Notes: generated by a model from the letters alone, not told the origin. A DNA stretch of 64,000 nucleotides from Panopea generosa (GCA_029582155.1 CM055895.1:60675078-60739077), one strand, 5' to 3'. Counted from the stretch's first letter, positions 38,001 through 49,560 are shown. Translations and numbers: made by a program.

Positions 38001-41000
38001 GGACTGTTATTGTTAGACATATTTTTAAGAGTTATAAACGTTTCATCATTTGTAATGGGTCCTTCAAGTAGAAGTTTAGATTGTTCATCAAGTTTAGGTA
38101 TATTTTCGATAAAAAGCCTTTGTTTAGTTAATATATCTTGTTGTGTAGTAATAACAGTTCCATTGTTTATATAAAGTCTGTCCATTGTTTTTGATAAAAA
38201 AAAAATTATTTTCTAAATTACAAAAATATTTAATCAATTTTTCCCTTCAGTAATATATTAAACTTTTGATCTTATCTTTTTCCCTTCCATTTTCTTTTGT
38301 CTTATAGTATTGTTATCTTGAAGTTGTTCTTTCTCTAATTTTTGCTATTTCTTCCTAGAGTCTTAGTTCCCTCGTATCTTCCCTTCTTTTAATAAAAGAT
38401 GAATAAGATATAGTTTGCCCTCGTATTTCGAAAAGAAGTACTTCTAAAAATAGCTGATCACTTATGGTTAAATGTAAGTATTTATTTAGTATATCATTTA
38501 TATGGTTTTGTGTTGTATTGTTATGAATATTAGTGTTGATATATTGCAACTTTATTTTCTCTATTATTACTTTAATTTCATTTATATATATTATATCTTT
38601 TAGAGAGAATTATTCATTTTCCAGTATGATTTTCCTTTCATAAATTTTCCAAATTCCAATATTAGAAGAATTAGTAAATGGTCTGTTCTGTAGCCAGGTT
38701 TTATTTTAACTTCATTTAGATCTGTTATTAATGAATTTGAGCTTTAAAAAAATATAATTTTGACTTTTTATATGTATTCTTTTTGAACCATGTATATTCC
38801 CTATTCTTCTAGTTTTGGTCACGCCAACAGTCTACTAAATCGCATTCCTGTATTAAGTCAATAACTACATTTCGTGCATTAGTGTTATTTATATTAACAT
38901 ACTCAAAACAATCAAGGTTAGGGTTTAAACCCAAATTAAAATCACCACCTATAATGAATGGGTCATCTTTTTATAAAATTAAGTCCTTAATATGTGTATA
39001 AAAGAGAGGCTCATCTTTATTAGGGCCATAGATATTAACAAGAAATATTTTCTTATCAGAAATGGTTGTTTCTAAGATTGGTTTATTTCCATGAGTGTCT
39101 GTTTCTTTTGAATTTATTTTCAATTCAAAGTTATTGTTAAAAAGTATTGCTACTCCCTTAGATTGATTTGAAAAGTTACTAAAATAGCATTTATATTCGC
39201 ACTGAATTTTAATAAAATTTATTTCCTTATCAGTAAAATGAGTATTTTGTAGGAAGTAGACAGAATATTTTTTTTCTTTTGAAGGAAATCAAATGTATCT
39301 TTTCGTTTGGCTTTATCTCCTAGACCCTGTATATTCATCGATACAAAGGTTACTTTATTTGTCATATTTACATTATAATTGGATTACGATAGTTGAGGAG
39401 ATCCATGCTGTTCTGTCCCGACTATAATCTAAGAATCTATCTATCTGAAAAATGCCCAGAAAAAAATGACAGTATAAGAGAGAAAAAAACTCCATACCCC
39501 ATCAAATGCTCAATGTCATATTTTTGTACAAAGCTTATTGTGAGTTCATTTTTCTAACTTTTCAACAACAGCACATATAAATAGTGAATTATTTTGATAA
39601 AGAAAGAGCTATCATAACACAATTATTGTCACAATCATCCCAATCAGAAAAAAAACATGAAGTTCTATTGTCAATTTATACAAAAATATTACACATGTGA
39701 AGTACAGGGGCAATAACTCTGCATGGAATTAGTGTTAACTTCATTCACCTCTAAACATTTGATGTTGATAGTATAGAATTGTATAAGCTACTCACATGAA
39801 AACTATTGAAGTATGTCAACAAGAGTTGCAACACGGTACACACAGAATTTTGCTTAGTGCAAGGACAAAAAAAAACATTACATCAATTTTGTTAACTATA
39901 TCTCCTCTTAGTGTTTATAACGTAAGTAAAATATCGGTTCGGTCTCTTGAAAAGTGTTGGAAAGTTCCAAAGAAGTTTAGTGTGCTTAATATACTTTTTT
40001 CTAAATAAAGTGATAACATCTGTGTATAGAATTGAGTCAGTATCATCACACATATCAAAACCAAGTGTTGATCATGTATGAAAAGTTATAAATCAATCAC
40101 TTGATATTTTTTACCATAGTTTTCTGCTAGAGAAGATTAAGTTCACGGGCAACAACTCTGCATAATAATAACAACTCTGCGTCTCAAAATGTGCGCTGTG
40201 TAAATCTATATTTACTGAACATATATGTTATGTTTCAAATAGATCGCCAATAAAATGTGGGACTAGCTCGATCAATCTAGAGGCTTTGAACGACCAACCC
40301 GCTGACCTACCGACCAGCAGAGTGACTTCAATGTATGCTTATCCCATAGTTAAATGCAGCTGCACAAACCAAAGAGTATCTGCCCAAAACGAAGTCTATC
40401 TGCACAAAGTTTAGAAACCATTCTTGAGAATATTCTAATACTTGAAATGAATAATGAATTTTAAATTTTGAAAAACACACACTAATAAAATAATATTTTG
40501 AAACCAAAATATGCAAGCAGTTAGGGACACCCAATACCTTGTTAACACCTCTTACACTATCGGTCATAGTGGACTAGACGTCTAAATCCAAGAACAGAAC
40601 TGTTGGTGAATGGACCCTCAGTTATTGGCAAATGATTTATAAGTATAATGTGTGTTATACTTTGTGGACCATCTTAGAAACGTACTTACGAGCTATTGCC
40701 TAAAAATCAATGCATGAATTAAGTTTTTGTTTCTATAAAAAGGTATTTTCGGGGCGTGTAATTGGAGCTTACGTGACTAAGTTTTTTGCAGCATGTAGCT
40801 CTTCTGACTCGCATTGATTTAATTGGCGAAAAGAACCTACCTCTTGAATTTTTTTTTTTTTTTTTTTTTTTTTGAATGGGGTTTAACGCCATTTTCAACA
40901 CATTTCAGGTTATATATGGCATATCCAGTTTTACTGGTGGAGGAAGACCTCAGACTGAGTAGAACCACCGTCCTTCCGCAAGTAACTGGAAACTTTCTCA

Positions 41001-42931
41001 CATAAAGTTTTTGGAGCGAGCGGGACTCGAACCTACGACCATAGCGGTGAGAGGTAAGTGATCTTGAGACGGCGCCTTAGACCACTCGGCCACGGAGGAC
41101 CCATCTCTACCTCTTGAATACACCATAACGTTCAATGTTATGCAAAAACAAGAACAGAACATATATATTTGAAAGGTTACATGATAACATCGTATTAAAC
41201 ATAATCGATATACAACACAGTAGGGTATTATTAGCGAAAAGTTTGTTTTTGCTAAAATAACTCGCTAATTTATAGTTTCAGCTAAATTGTGCTTATGAAA
41301 TGTACTGAAAACATCCGGAAATGGACAAGTTTTAGCTTAGTAAGATCTGTGTCTATTATAATTATACTGAAAACAGAAACATATAAACATAAGGATTGAC
41401 AACAATTGTAAACTAGTTCAGAGAAATAAACCCCAAATTTCGGTAAAAATAAAAACAATATGACAACTAGAAGAAGCTACATTCAAAGCACACGGCGATC
41501 AAAGTACACAGTTATCAAATCACAGCGATCAAAGCACACAACGATCAAAGCACACAGCGATCAAAGCTTACAACGATCAAAGCACACAGCGATCAAAGCA
41601 CACGTCAATCAAAGCAAACAGCGATCAAAGTACACAGCGATCAAAGCACACAACGATCAAAGCACACAACTATCAAAGCACACAATGATCAAAGCACACG
41701 GCGATCAAAGCACACAGCTATCAAAGAACACAGCGATCAAAGCACACAGCTATCAAAGCCCACAGTGATCAAAGCACACATCTATCAAAGCCCACAGCGA
41801 GTAAAGTACACAGCTATCAAATCACAAGGTGATCAAAGTACACAGCTACCAAAGCCCAAAGCGAACAAAGCACACAGCGATCAAAGCACACAGCTATCAA
41901 AATACACAGCTATCAAAGCCCACAGCGATCAAAGCACACAGCGATAAAAACACACAGCTATAAAAGCCCACAGCGATCAAAGCACACAGTTAACAAAGCC
42001 CACAGCGATCAAAACAAACATAATCAAGATACAGTAAAATATAACAAGTAATACACCAATCAGTAATGGCAACAGGTGTCGCCAGCTTTGAACGATTAGT
42101 AACAACATTAACAAAATGTTTATGTAGACTATAAGAATAAAACAGCATAAAAATAAAAAAATAAACATAAAAAAAGAAACATAATAAAGCACAAAATACA
42201 AAAATGTACCATTACATTAATATATGTTGGTTTTTTTTCGCCTCAGGAGCCAACTGTTCTTAAGATACAGTTTTTCTCAATTATAAGCAGAGTATTATGC
42301 CGCCAGAAGTATTTTTATGTAAATAATGAACATGTAAAATGACGTATGTTTTTTTCTGTTCCCGGATTTCAACGTGACTTTATTGATAGTGATATAATGT
42401 AGATTACTATTACAAACCAAACTTAGTCGGAGGAAGCGTTCCGTTGCGAAGACCTTGTATGAAGGGAGTATCCAGCGCCTTGGAGGCTATGTCTAATGAT
42501 CCAGCCCACAATCTCTGAGATATGTTTGTTGTTTTCTTGATAGTTTTGACATTCCCTGTGGATGGTGAGGGGTCAGCTACCACAGTAATGTCTGCTCTGC
42601 TAAACCAACGGTCCTGCTGGCCAACGGTACCTGTGTGAAATGCAATAAATTATGTATATAGTAGGTGATAGGAACGCTTAAAATATGTTAATGATAAATA
42701 TTTAAATGACGTTACAAATCAGATTCCAATTCAGATTTGAAAACATTGAAATTGCATTTCAAAGACTAGAAATATTTGTTTATGTAATAAAGATATACCA
42801 TGTTCAAAAACCATCCTATTGCACTGAAGGATTACATTTTACAAACATGTCAAGAATAAAACACATCTTTTCAAGTTACCTGCAATAACGATCGCCAGGC
42901 CAATCCATTGCCCTAATGTTAAAGACATCAT
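29020..42931 (-). CDS. Secreted TenA/THI-4 (thiaminase II-like) family protein, paralogue B, six exons
   Basis: Exons on the minus strand are 42880-42931, 42418-42630, 35776-35902, 34569-34761, 31895-31997 and 29020-29105. The splice phases are the same as in gene A, giving 774 nt and 257 residues. The signal peptide is MMSLTLGQWIGLAIVIAG. The TenA domain keeps GAYVVQDAVYLEK (Asp95), AYIDYKFDVA, AMIPCLKLWPWIG (Cys180), GVYTKWVSGN and GEYLFFDRAM (Glu248). The two proteins differ most just after the signal peptide (residues about 20-50) and are close elsewhere, as expected for a tandem duplication. Intron 2 (6.5 kb) holds an L1-like LINE, a SINE and two arrays. Introns 4 and 5 are dominated by minisatellites. 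Confidence 0.88.
29115..29155 (-). repeat. Old SINE-like remnant in intron 5 of gene B
   Basis: GCATAAATCTGAGTAAAACC corresponds to the remnant at 12380-12435 in gene A and lies at the same distance class from exon 6. Confidence 0.45.
29586..29681. repeat. Palindromic foldback element
   Basis: The arms begin GTTCGGATAGAAAATTCCGT and end with the imperfect reverse complement (GGACTTTTCTATCCGAAC), about 40 bp each with a loop of about a dozen bases. A related half copy is at about 43335-43400 (CAAGGGACGGGATTTTCTAT). Confidence 0.85.
29712..31880. repeat. 57-bp-family minisatellite, about 37 copies, intron 5 of TenA-like gene B
   Basis: This is the same unit family as at 13.6-16.3 kb (CTATCATTAACGTT, TACCTACGCGACATAAATAA, CCGACTTTATTTATA) in the same intron. 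Some units have the extra bases GTTATGT and others a shorter ATATGGTG form. A block of several units is itself duplicated: 30170-30640 is nearly repeated at about 30700-31150. The array stops about 15 bp from the exon 5 donor at 31894. Confidence 0.97.
32240..32415. repeat. Tetranucleotide microsatellite (AAAT/GAAT/CAAT)n
   Basis: Runs of AATA, then a pure block of about 16 GAAT units near 32314-32377, then CAAT units to about 32412. Confidence 0.97.
32510..34565 (-). repeat. 94-bp minisatellite derived from exon 4 of TenA-like gene B, about 22 copies
   Basis: Each unit contains a version of the 3' part of coding exon 4 plus its donor region. On the plus strand the unit GGCAGGGAATCATGGCTATA, TTCTGTAATTCATTAACGAT and CTACTAACTTACATG aligns with the exon sequence at 34569-34645. 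The unit next to the exon (about 34480-34565) is nearly identical to it, and more distant units are about 80% similar. The period is 94 bp, measured at 33241, 33335 and 33429. Gene A has no such array in intron 4. Confidence 0.93.
34995..35076. repeat. (TA)n(GA)n microsatellite, intron 3 of gene B
   Basis: About 15 TA repeats are followed directly by about 22 GA repeats. Confidence 0.97.
35975..36108 (-). pseudogene. Decayed extra copy of TenA-like exon 3
   Basis: About 70 bp upstream of exon 3 of gene B (in transcription order) lies a second exon-3-like block. It reads GVHVVQDAFYLKKQSKILMI and ASHNVAK, close to the exon 3 of gene A. An acceptor-like ATTTATAG precedes it. Near its 3' end a base is missing relative to the functional exon, and the sequence at the donor position reads ATATA instead of GTAAG. 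It is therefore probably not spliced, and its similarity to gene A exon 3 suggests an old exon duplication or a remnant of a third gene copy. Confidence 0.8.
36240..36478. repeat. 19-bp minisatellite, about 12 copies
   Basis: Repeats of CACAGGTAAACACCAGTCT with variants, in intron 2 of gene B. Confidence 0.9.
37090..39372 (-). mobile_element. Degenerate L1-like non-LTR retrotransposon (endonuclease and reverse transcriptase)
   Basis: Read on the minus strand from 39372, an APE-type endonuclease begins VTFVSMNIQGLGDKAKRKD. It continues through FLQNTHFTDKE, GVAILF, LVNIYGPN and IIGGDFNLGLNP with frameshifts. The reverse transcriptase follows: NWRSISLLNITYTLAS at about 37840, FLIDLEKAFDSVNWDFLF at about 37600, FFILCAEILVVLLRGNPDIK at about 37400, and a polymerase box that reads YAND instead of YADD near 37335. 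Multiple frameshifts and stops make it inactive. It lies in intron 2 of gene B, in the same orientation. Confidence 0.85.
39400..40840. other. Intron 2 of gene B, no further element recognised
   Basis: AT-rich intronic sequence without a tandem array or supported coding segment. A short GC-richer stretch at 40255-40325 resembles degenerate repeat DNA. Confidence 0.5.
40849..41103 (-). repeat. Complete tRNA-derived SINE with poly(A) tail
   Basis: On the minus strand a tRNA-Leu/Ser-like head (GTGGCCGAGTGGTCTAAGGC as A box, GTAGGTTCGAGTCCC as B box) is followed by a body containing AGTTACTTGCGGAAGGACGG. It ends in about 25 A residues (plus-strand T run 40849-40873). The body shares a core with the SINE at 24.6 kb (CCGCAAGTAACTG). 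The acceptor stem ends do not pair. Confidence 0.85.
41468..42012. repeat. 16-bp minisatellite, about 34 copies
   Basis: Repeats of CGATCAAAGCACACAG with the variants CTATCAAAGCCCACAG. Three units make 48 bp, so long artificial frames run through it. It is in intron 2 of gene B. Confidence 0.95.
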
Positions 42932-43007
42932 TTTGTTATTCGTTGTTATGATAGTGTCGAGGTGGCGCTATTTTAATACATATATTTATATTTATGCAGA
43001 AGGCTTG

Positions 43008-43016
43008 CCTTTTGTA
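43008..43016 (-). promoter_or_regulatory. TATA-like element of TenA-like gene B
   Basis: The minus strand reads TACAAAAGG 77 bp upstream of the ATG at 42931. It lies within the block shared with gene A (GAGCCAGACATT upstream, GGCAAGC downstream). One base differs from the perfect TATAAAAGG of gene A, which could lower promoter strength. Confidence 0.6.
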
Positions 43017-43334
43017 CCAATGTCTGGCTCTGAAAAAAACACACACATTAAAACTGTACAAGTTGACAATGGAATGTGGTTCAATAAGACATATTTTTCG
43101 CTCGTATATTTAAACTTGTGTATTTTAAACAACAAACAAATGACTTGTTGTCCGATGAAAATAAAATGTGCTTTATAGCGGTATATTAGTCAGTTAGACA
43201 TCAATGATAAAAATACATTAGAGTTTTATTATACAGTGGGAACATTTTCCATAATTATATTTTCCAATCAAACAGAGGAAAGCGTTATGGAATATTAAAT
43301 ATTTTCCGTTCGAAGTAGAACTATTTGGCAGGAA

Positions 43335-43400
43335 CGATTCATGGCGAGTTACCGCCAACACAGCTATTTCAAGGGACGGGATTTTCTATCCGAATGAAAA
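43335..43400. repeat. Half copy of the palindromic element at 29.6 kb
   Basis: ACAGCTATTTCAAGGGACGG followed by GATTTTCTATCCGAA matches the right arm at 29645-29680. Confidence 0.6.
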
Positions 43401-43624
43401 AAAGGTCATTATTGGTTGTTTGTTTTTTTTAAACCATACATATTTAATTGGTTTTAACGATCATGTGTCTTACCACAATCGCTTTGATGACGTCACGTAT
43501 AATTTACGTCACATCGCTGTAAAACATTATACGTTTGGAACAATTTAGTAATGGTTTCCTTTAATGGCAATTTGATATGACATAAGGTGGAACATGTTTT
43601 GAAGGAGAAAGTTTCACTGACACC

Positions 43625-44520
43625 GCTAGCAACAAGTGTCTCTTATTATAATTATAACATTTGTTACAGTTATTACATTTCTTACAATTATTACATTTCT
43701 TACAGTTATTGCATTTATTATAACTGTTACAATTGTTACAGATATTACACGTGTTACAGTTATTTCATTTGTGACAGTTATAACATTTGTTACATTCATT
43801 ACATTGTGACAGTTATTACATTTGTTACAGTTATTACATTTGTTACAGTTATTTCATTTGTGACAGTAATTACATTTGTAACAGTTATTATATTTGTTAA
43901 GATTATTACATTTGTTACAGTTATTTCATTTGTTACAGTTATTACATTTGTTACAGTTATTACATTTGTGACAGTTATTATATTTGTTAAGATTATTTCA
44001 TTTGTTACAGTTATTATATTTGTTACAGTTATTACATTTTTAAAATTATAACATTTGTGACAGTTATTACATTTGTTACAGTTATAACATTTGTTACAGT
44101 TATTTCATTTGTGACAGTTATTACATTTGTGACAGTTATTACATTTGTTAAGATTATTACATTTGTTACAGTTATTATATTTGTTACAGTTATTACATTT
44201 GTTAAAATTATTACATTTGTGACAGTTACTACATTTGTTACAGCTATTACTTATGTTTAAATTATTACCTTTGTGACAGTTATTACATTTGTTACAGTAA
44301 TTACATTTGTTAAAATTATTACATATGTGACAGTTATTACATTTGTTACAATTATTACATTTCTTACGGTTATTGCATTTATTACAATTATTACATATAT
44401 TACATGTGTTACAGTTATTATATTTGTTACAATTATAACATCTGTTACAGTTTTTGTATTTTTTACAGTTATTAATTTATTTCAGTTATTACATTTGTGA
44501 CAATTATTACATTTGTTCAC
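43625..44520. repeat. 18-bp minisatellite, about 49 copies
   Basis: Repeats of TTGTTACAGTTATTACAT with variants TTGTGACAG and TTAAGATTATT. The period is six codons, so frames reading FVTVIT appear; these are artefacts. The array starts about 600 bp upstream of the promoter of gene B. Confidence 0.97.
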
Positions 44521-44639
44521 ATGTATTAAGACGGAACACACATAATATGATTAGTTTTATATCTTGTTACAAATATTTTCTTCCTATAACTGGTTTTAAG
44601 TATTTTAAATTAAATATAAAACATAAAAAGCTACCAGCT

Positions 44640-45125
44640 AATGTGGTAACCATGTTGCAGTTAATGTGGTAGCCATGTTGCAGATAATGTGGTAGCCATG
44701 TTGCATTTAATGTGGTAGCCATGTAGCAGCTAATGTGGTAGACATGTTGCAGCTAATGTGTTAGCCATATTGCAGTTGATGTGGTAGCTATGTTGCAGTT
44801 AATGTGGTAGCCGTGTTGCAGATAATGTGGTAGCCATGTTGCATTTAATGTGGTAGCCATGTAGCAGCTAATGTGGTAACCATATTGCAGCTAATGTGTT
44901 AGCCATATTGCAGTTGATGTGGTAGCTATGTTGCAGTTAATGTGGTAGCCGTGTTGCAGTTAATGTGGTAGCTATGTTGCCGCTAATGTGGTAGTTATGT
45001 TGCAGTTAATGTGGTAGCTATGTTGCAGTTAATGTGGTAGCCATGTAGCAGCTAATGTGGTAGTTATGTTGCAGTTGATGTGGTAGCCATGTTGCAGTTA
45101 ATGTGGTAGCCATGTTGTTACTACG
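44640..45125. repeat. 23-bp minisatellite, about 21 copies
   Basis: Repeats of GCAGTTAATGTGGTAGCCAT plus GTT, with variants GCAGCTAATG and GCCGTG. A block of several units is duplicated (compare 44640-44800 with 44800-44950). Confidence 0.97.
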
Positions 45126-45129
45126 GTGG

Positions 45130-48100
45130 TAGCCATTATGTAAGAAAAGGTAGCGTCTTCTATGTTTGGCAGCTTTATTTTTCTGAACACGCACTTCTAT
45201 CAGTAACAAGGTTTATTGTTTCGTCAATTTCTTAATGCTATGCTATAGTAGGGGCCTACTTAATCCTTATAAGTCTGCATAGGAAATATAAACATGGAGG
45301 AATGGAAGTTGGCGATAGTTAGAACTGAATTTTTAACAGAAATTTGGTTTTGGACCACTTACTTTTTGGACATCTATTTTTAGAAAAACAAATAGTTTTG
45401 ATATTTCTTCCATTCTGTATTTAACTTCAATACAGTTTGGAGTGCATTAGAGTACATGTAACATTCAATATAATCAGTTCATTTAAACTGACTGGTATGT
45501 TGACCCTTTTTCCAACAAAAAGAAACATTGCCTGTATAACCAATGTGAACGTTTTGTCCAAAAGAAATTTTATAATGATAAAGCGCATACAAAGCCAAAA
45601 TTAATTGGAAATGAAATTAGATTGACTTACCTTGCCACGTAGACAATACCAGGTGTTGCTCATACACTGGACGGTTTATTCTTAACGTGAGTGTATAATG
45701 TGCACAAATAGATATTTACTGTTGCGTAACAGTGTTGTTTTTAAGAATGCATTTAAACAGGATACGTTAAATGACAGCTGTATACGCCAAATTGTAAATA
45801 ACCTAATTAAGTCAAACTATAAATCTCTAAATAGCTGCTTAAGTTGAAATAAACATGGCAGGTTAAGTATTCCGTACGCTGTTTAAGATATGTGCTTTTT
45901 TTAAATTTGAGTTTCAGTTATAGTTTCATCTTTAGCAAGGACTTGTATAGAGAAGGATAGGAAACATGCATATTCTAACTAAATATTAATAAAATTATGG
46001 AAAAATAACCTTAAATCCATTATGATAGGTTGACCATGCAAAAATTATCTTGAATAAAAAAAAAACATTGCAGTTTGAAGTAAATGATAATATCCCGCAG
46101 GCTGACATAAACAAGCTTGTGCTCTCAATGCGACGTCGCTGTCAAGCAGTCATCGTCGCACGCGGCGGCCACACACGCTACTGATAACCCGATTTTGAAA
46201 TCCATCCCTTCCTGTTTTAAATTCAAATCAAGTAATAAAATTGATACTTTCTGTCAAATTTAGCTATTTCAGTAGATTGATAAGACCTAATTATACAACG
46301 AACAGAAGATTTCAGTTAAATTTAGTTAAATGTTAACAAAATATTCACATTCAAACTAAGCGAAAGTTTCTTTTTTTGGTTCAGTATACATTAAGGAGGA
46401 ACAAATTATTTCGAAATCAGAAGGATATTTGGTATATAATGAAACTAGAAGTAATTTCTAATATGATTATGTATTTTTTCCTGCGGTAAATATAACATAC
46501 ATTATATGTGACGCCGTAAACATGGCCATGTCCGACCGTTTTGACGTCCCAATTTATAGCAGCAAAATCGCGTATTTTTCGACCTCAGTTGAGTTATACC
46601 TATAGTACATAATCGAAACATATATCACCACGTACACATTTGACGGTTGTTTGGATTTACAAATGCAAAAATTACAACGAACGCCAAGTTCTGAAAATAC
46701 TAGAGAAAAACGGGAACTAATTTTTTCTCGACTTTTTCCACAAAAAAAACGGCTTTAAATCAAATTTACAACAAAACAAACCGAGCGATTTTTGCATAAT
46801 AAGTATATGATTTTATACAATATATTACAATTATTGTGAGATTTTTAGAAAAATTGACCAACTAAATTTTTTATATTATTCAATTAGTTAACCCTACCCT
46901 ACGTCGAAATAACGCTTTAAGGCAAACGTCAATGTCGGTATAGCACATTAAATGTACGGTTTGTGATAATTAAAATAAAACCGGAGATGCAATATATAAC
47001 CTTATAAATGTGTTGAAAATGGCATTAAACCTCATTCTACAAACACTAGTAGTTTGTGCACACTAGTTATATCTACTGTGCACTACTGTTTCGTGGCATA
47101 TTATTTTGAGCCAGTCGACAAACGTTCCTCATAAATGCCTCATACTAGATCGTGATCAACATCATCGCAAAATAAAGCAAAATATCATCATCATCATCAT
47201 TATCATCATTGTTTTCATCATCATCATGGTTATCATCATTTGCTTAGACATTCTTAACATACCTTGTTGTGTTTTTTTATTCTACATAAAAGTCAAATTG
47301 GATCTAATACTACGTCTTTCCTTCAACCAACCATAATTTAATTTACTCATATTTTTATTCTCTACGAAATATCACCAGTATTATGTAAAATTGAGTTAGG
47401 TGAAAACCTGCGTTTTCAATGATGTGTTAATAGACGACAGCCATTTGCACGCTTTTGACTTTTTTGTCCGCTTGGTGCGTTTTGCTCGCAACGCTTTTTA
47501 TCCAAAATAGAAATACGTCGACTTTTCTCTCGACAGAAGTCTTCATTGTCCTTATTTTTATGCAGACAAAAGGCGTCATGTTGACAAAATTTAACGTATT
47601 TCAATTTTTTCTGCGGACAAAATGCGTCAACGGCCAAAAATCAGACACTGACCATTTATCTTCGAACACTTCACTGTAAATCTAAAATATTAGTTAAATT
47701 ACAAAATGGTATTATTTTAAAGGGACACATTGAAATTTGAACACATTTTCACTTAAAGCAATTTCTAAAATAACTAAAATGATATATCCGTTTCTGGTTA
47801 GTGCCTAAAATAAAATAGTGTAGACCACGTATGCTTGTCTTTTCCTATTTTACTCTCGAGGTACTAGTAATGTTCAGATCCACATTTTGTTAGGTATAAT
47901 GCAGTGTCTGTGTTACAGAAATGATTTAGATGAAAAATATAACAATAAGAAAATAATGTTTTTGATAATTTTTAATTTGGGAAAAAATAGGGTCGGCAGT
48001 ACAGATTAAGGACGGTCCAAAAATAGCGTTTGTACACAGAAAACGTGATCAAACCTCACGGCTGCGTTCAGTTCGGTTAAACTAACATATTTTCCTGGAC

Positions 48101-49175
48101 ACTGGCTAAACCTCATATAAGCACGCAGTATGCGATAATTTAAGGAAACCAGGCATTAAACGTATTTGCTGTTTAACGATGCTGAACACAGCTCTCAATA
48201 GGACTTTACAAGTATTGTCTAATTGTGAATAAATACGATTAGGGCGTTCTATCTTTTTTGGAATAGCCGGTATAAAAGGTTCAAAGTCTTAAAAATTGAT
48301 GGACACCTCTGTTCTGGATATTTACTTTTTTGAAGTGTATATTTCTTTATTCTATGTAATAATGATATATTGTTTTATGATCACAATCTGTATTACTCTT
48401 ATCAAGTAAATGTAAAAGCAAATTACTTCTATGTGACATATAGTGAAAAACTAACTTTGCACACCTCAGTAAAAACTATTAAAAAATGCGGTACACTATT
48501 AAACCTTTATGTCCCGCGCACTGATTCCTTGATCTCAACCATTTACTGCAATATACCTTTAATGTTTCCCTTATTATTAGCATCATTATTATAATTACTA
48601 CTATTATTACTATCAATATCACTATCACTTGTATTATTATTATTATTATTATTAAAGACAATTTGGTCCGAAACATGTGTGTCTTCTGACAGAGATTGAG
48701 ACCTTTAAGAGAAACGAATGTGGAGCAAAAAGACGATGTAGGTCTCTATGGTGAAGTAAGAAATGAATTCGACTTTCATATAGTTCTGATACGTGAATCA
48801 GTTTATATAAGTAACACGTTTTATATTAGAATCATATGTGGATTTCTTCTTTTCGTCCTCATGTAGTGTTAATTACATTACGTATCAATAGTACTTTTAT
48901 TAAATTAAGAATGACTATTTTTTTTAACTACAGGTTGACTCTTCATATCGGCGACCAGGCGCCTACGCACCGACTTATGACAAAGCGGCCTTAAGTTTTT
49001 GTAAAATATTGTTTTCTATATAAATTTCGCTATAAGTTATAATCTAGTTCACCCATTGGTGGTTTGAAGCACACTTGTATTATGTTACCTATTATGTTTT
49101 GTGAATGACAAATAAGCCTTATTTTTTCTTTTCTTTACACAGAAATGTAGATACATAAACCAAATATCGTCATGC
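45130..49175. other. Intergenic DNA, no supported gene
   Basis: AT-rich sequence with ATC-type microsatellites at 47188-47240 and ATT/ATC-type at 48570-48655. At 45625-45645 the minus strand has a strong splice-donor match (GGCAAG then GTAAGTCAAT) without an assignable exon. A segment at 47440-47640 repeats the theme GACAAAATGCGTCA imperfectly. Confidence 0.5.
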
Positions 49176-49184
49176 TGTAGAGTC

Positions 49185-49560
49185 AATATTTAAGTTAAAT
49201 GTGACATTATCAATATTTAAGTTAAATGCGACATTATCAATATTTAAGTTAAATGTGACATTATCAATATTTTAGTTAAATGTGACATTATCGATATTCA
49301 AGTTAAATACGACATTATCAATATTTAAGTTACATGCGACATTATCAATATTTAAGTTAAATGCGACATTATCAATATTCAACTTAAATATGACATTATC
49401 AATATTTAAGTTAAATGCGACATTATCAATATTTAAGTTAAATGCGACATTATCATCAATTTTTAAGTTAAATGCGACATTATCAATATTTAAGTAAAAT
49501 GCGACATTGTCAATTTTTAAGTTAAATGCGATATTATCACTATTTAAGTTAAATACGTGA
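49185..49560. repeat. 27-bp minisatellite, about 14 copies
   Basis: Repeats of TTTAAGTTAAATGCGACATT plus ATCAATA with few changes. One unit carries an extra ATC. Confidence 0.97.

Noticed and set aside
41015..41100. tRNA-Leu/Ser-like sequence on the minus strand
   Set aside because: A and B boxes are good but the acceptor stem does not pair, and a SINE body with poly(A) tail follows, so it is a SINE head.
41460..41947. Plus-strand frames of 102 and 60 codons
   Set aside because: Lie wholly in the 16-bp array inside an intron of gene B on the other strand.
43587..44500. Long plus-strand frames reading FVTVIT repeats
   Set aside because: Created by the 18-bp array whose period is six codons; no start context or non-repeat coding sequence.
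46513..46595. Short frame starting ATGGCCATGTCCGACCG on the plus strand
   Set aside because: Only 26 codons, no adjoining exon found.
47416..47637. Cysteine-containing minus-strand frame of 73 codons with internal repetition
   Set aside because: The repetition tracks an imperfect DNA repeat (GACAAAATGCGTCA type); no secretion signal or splice context.
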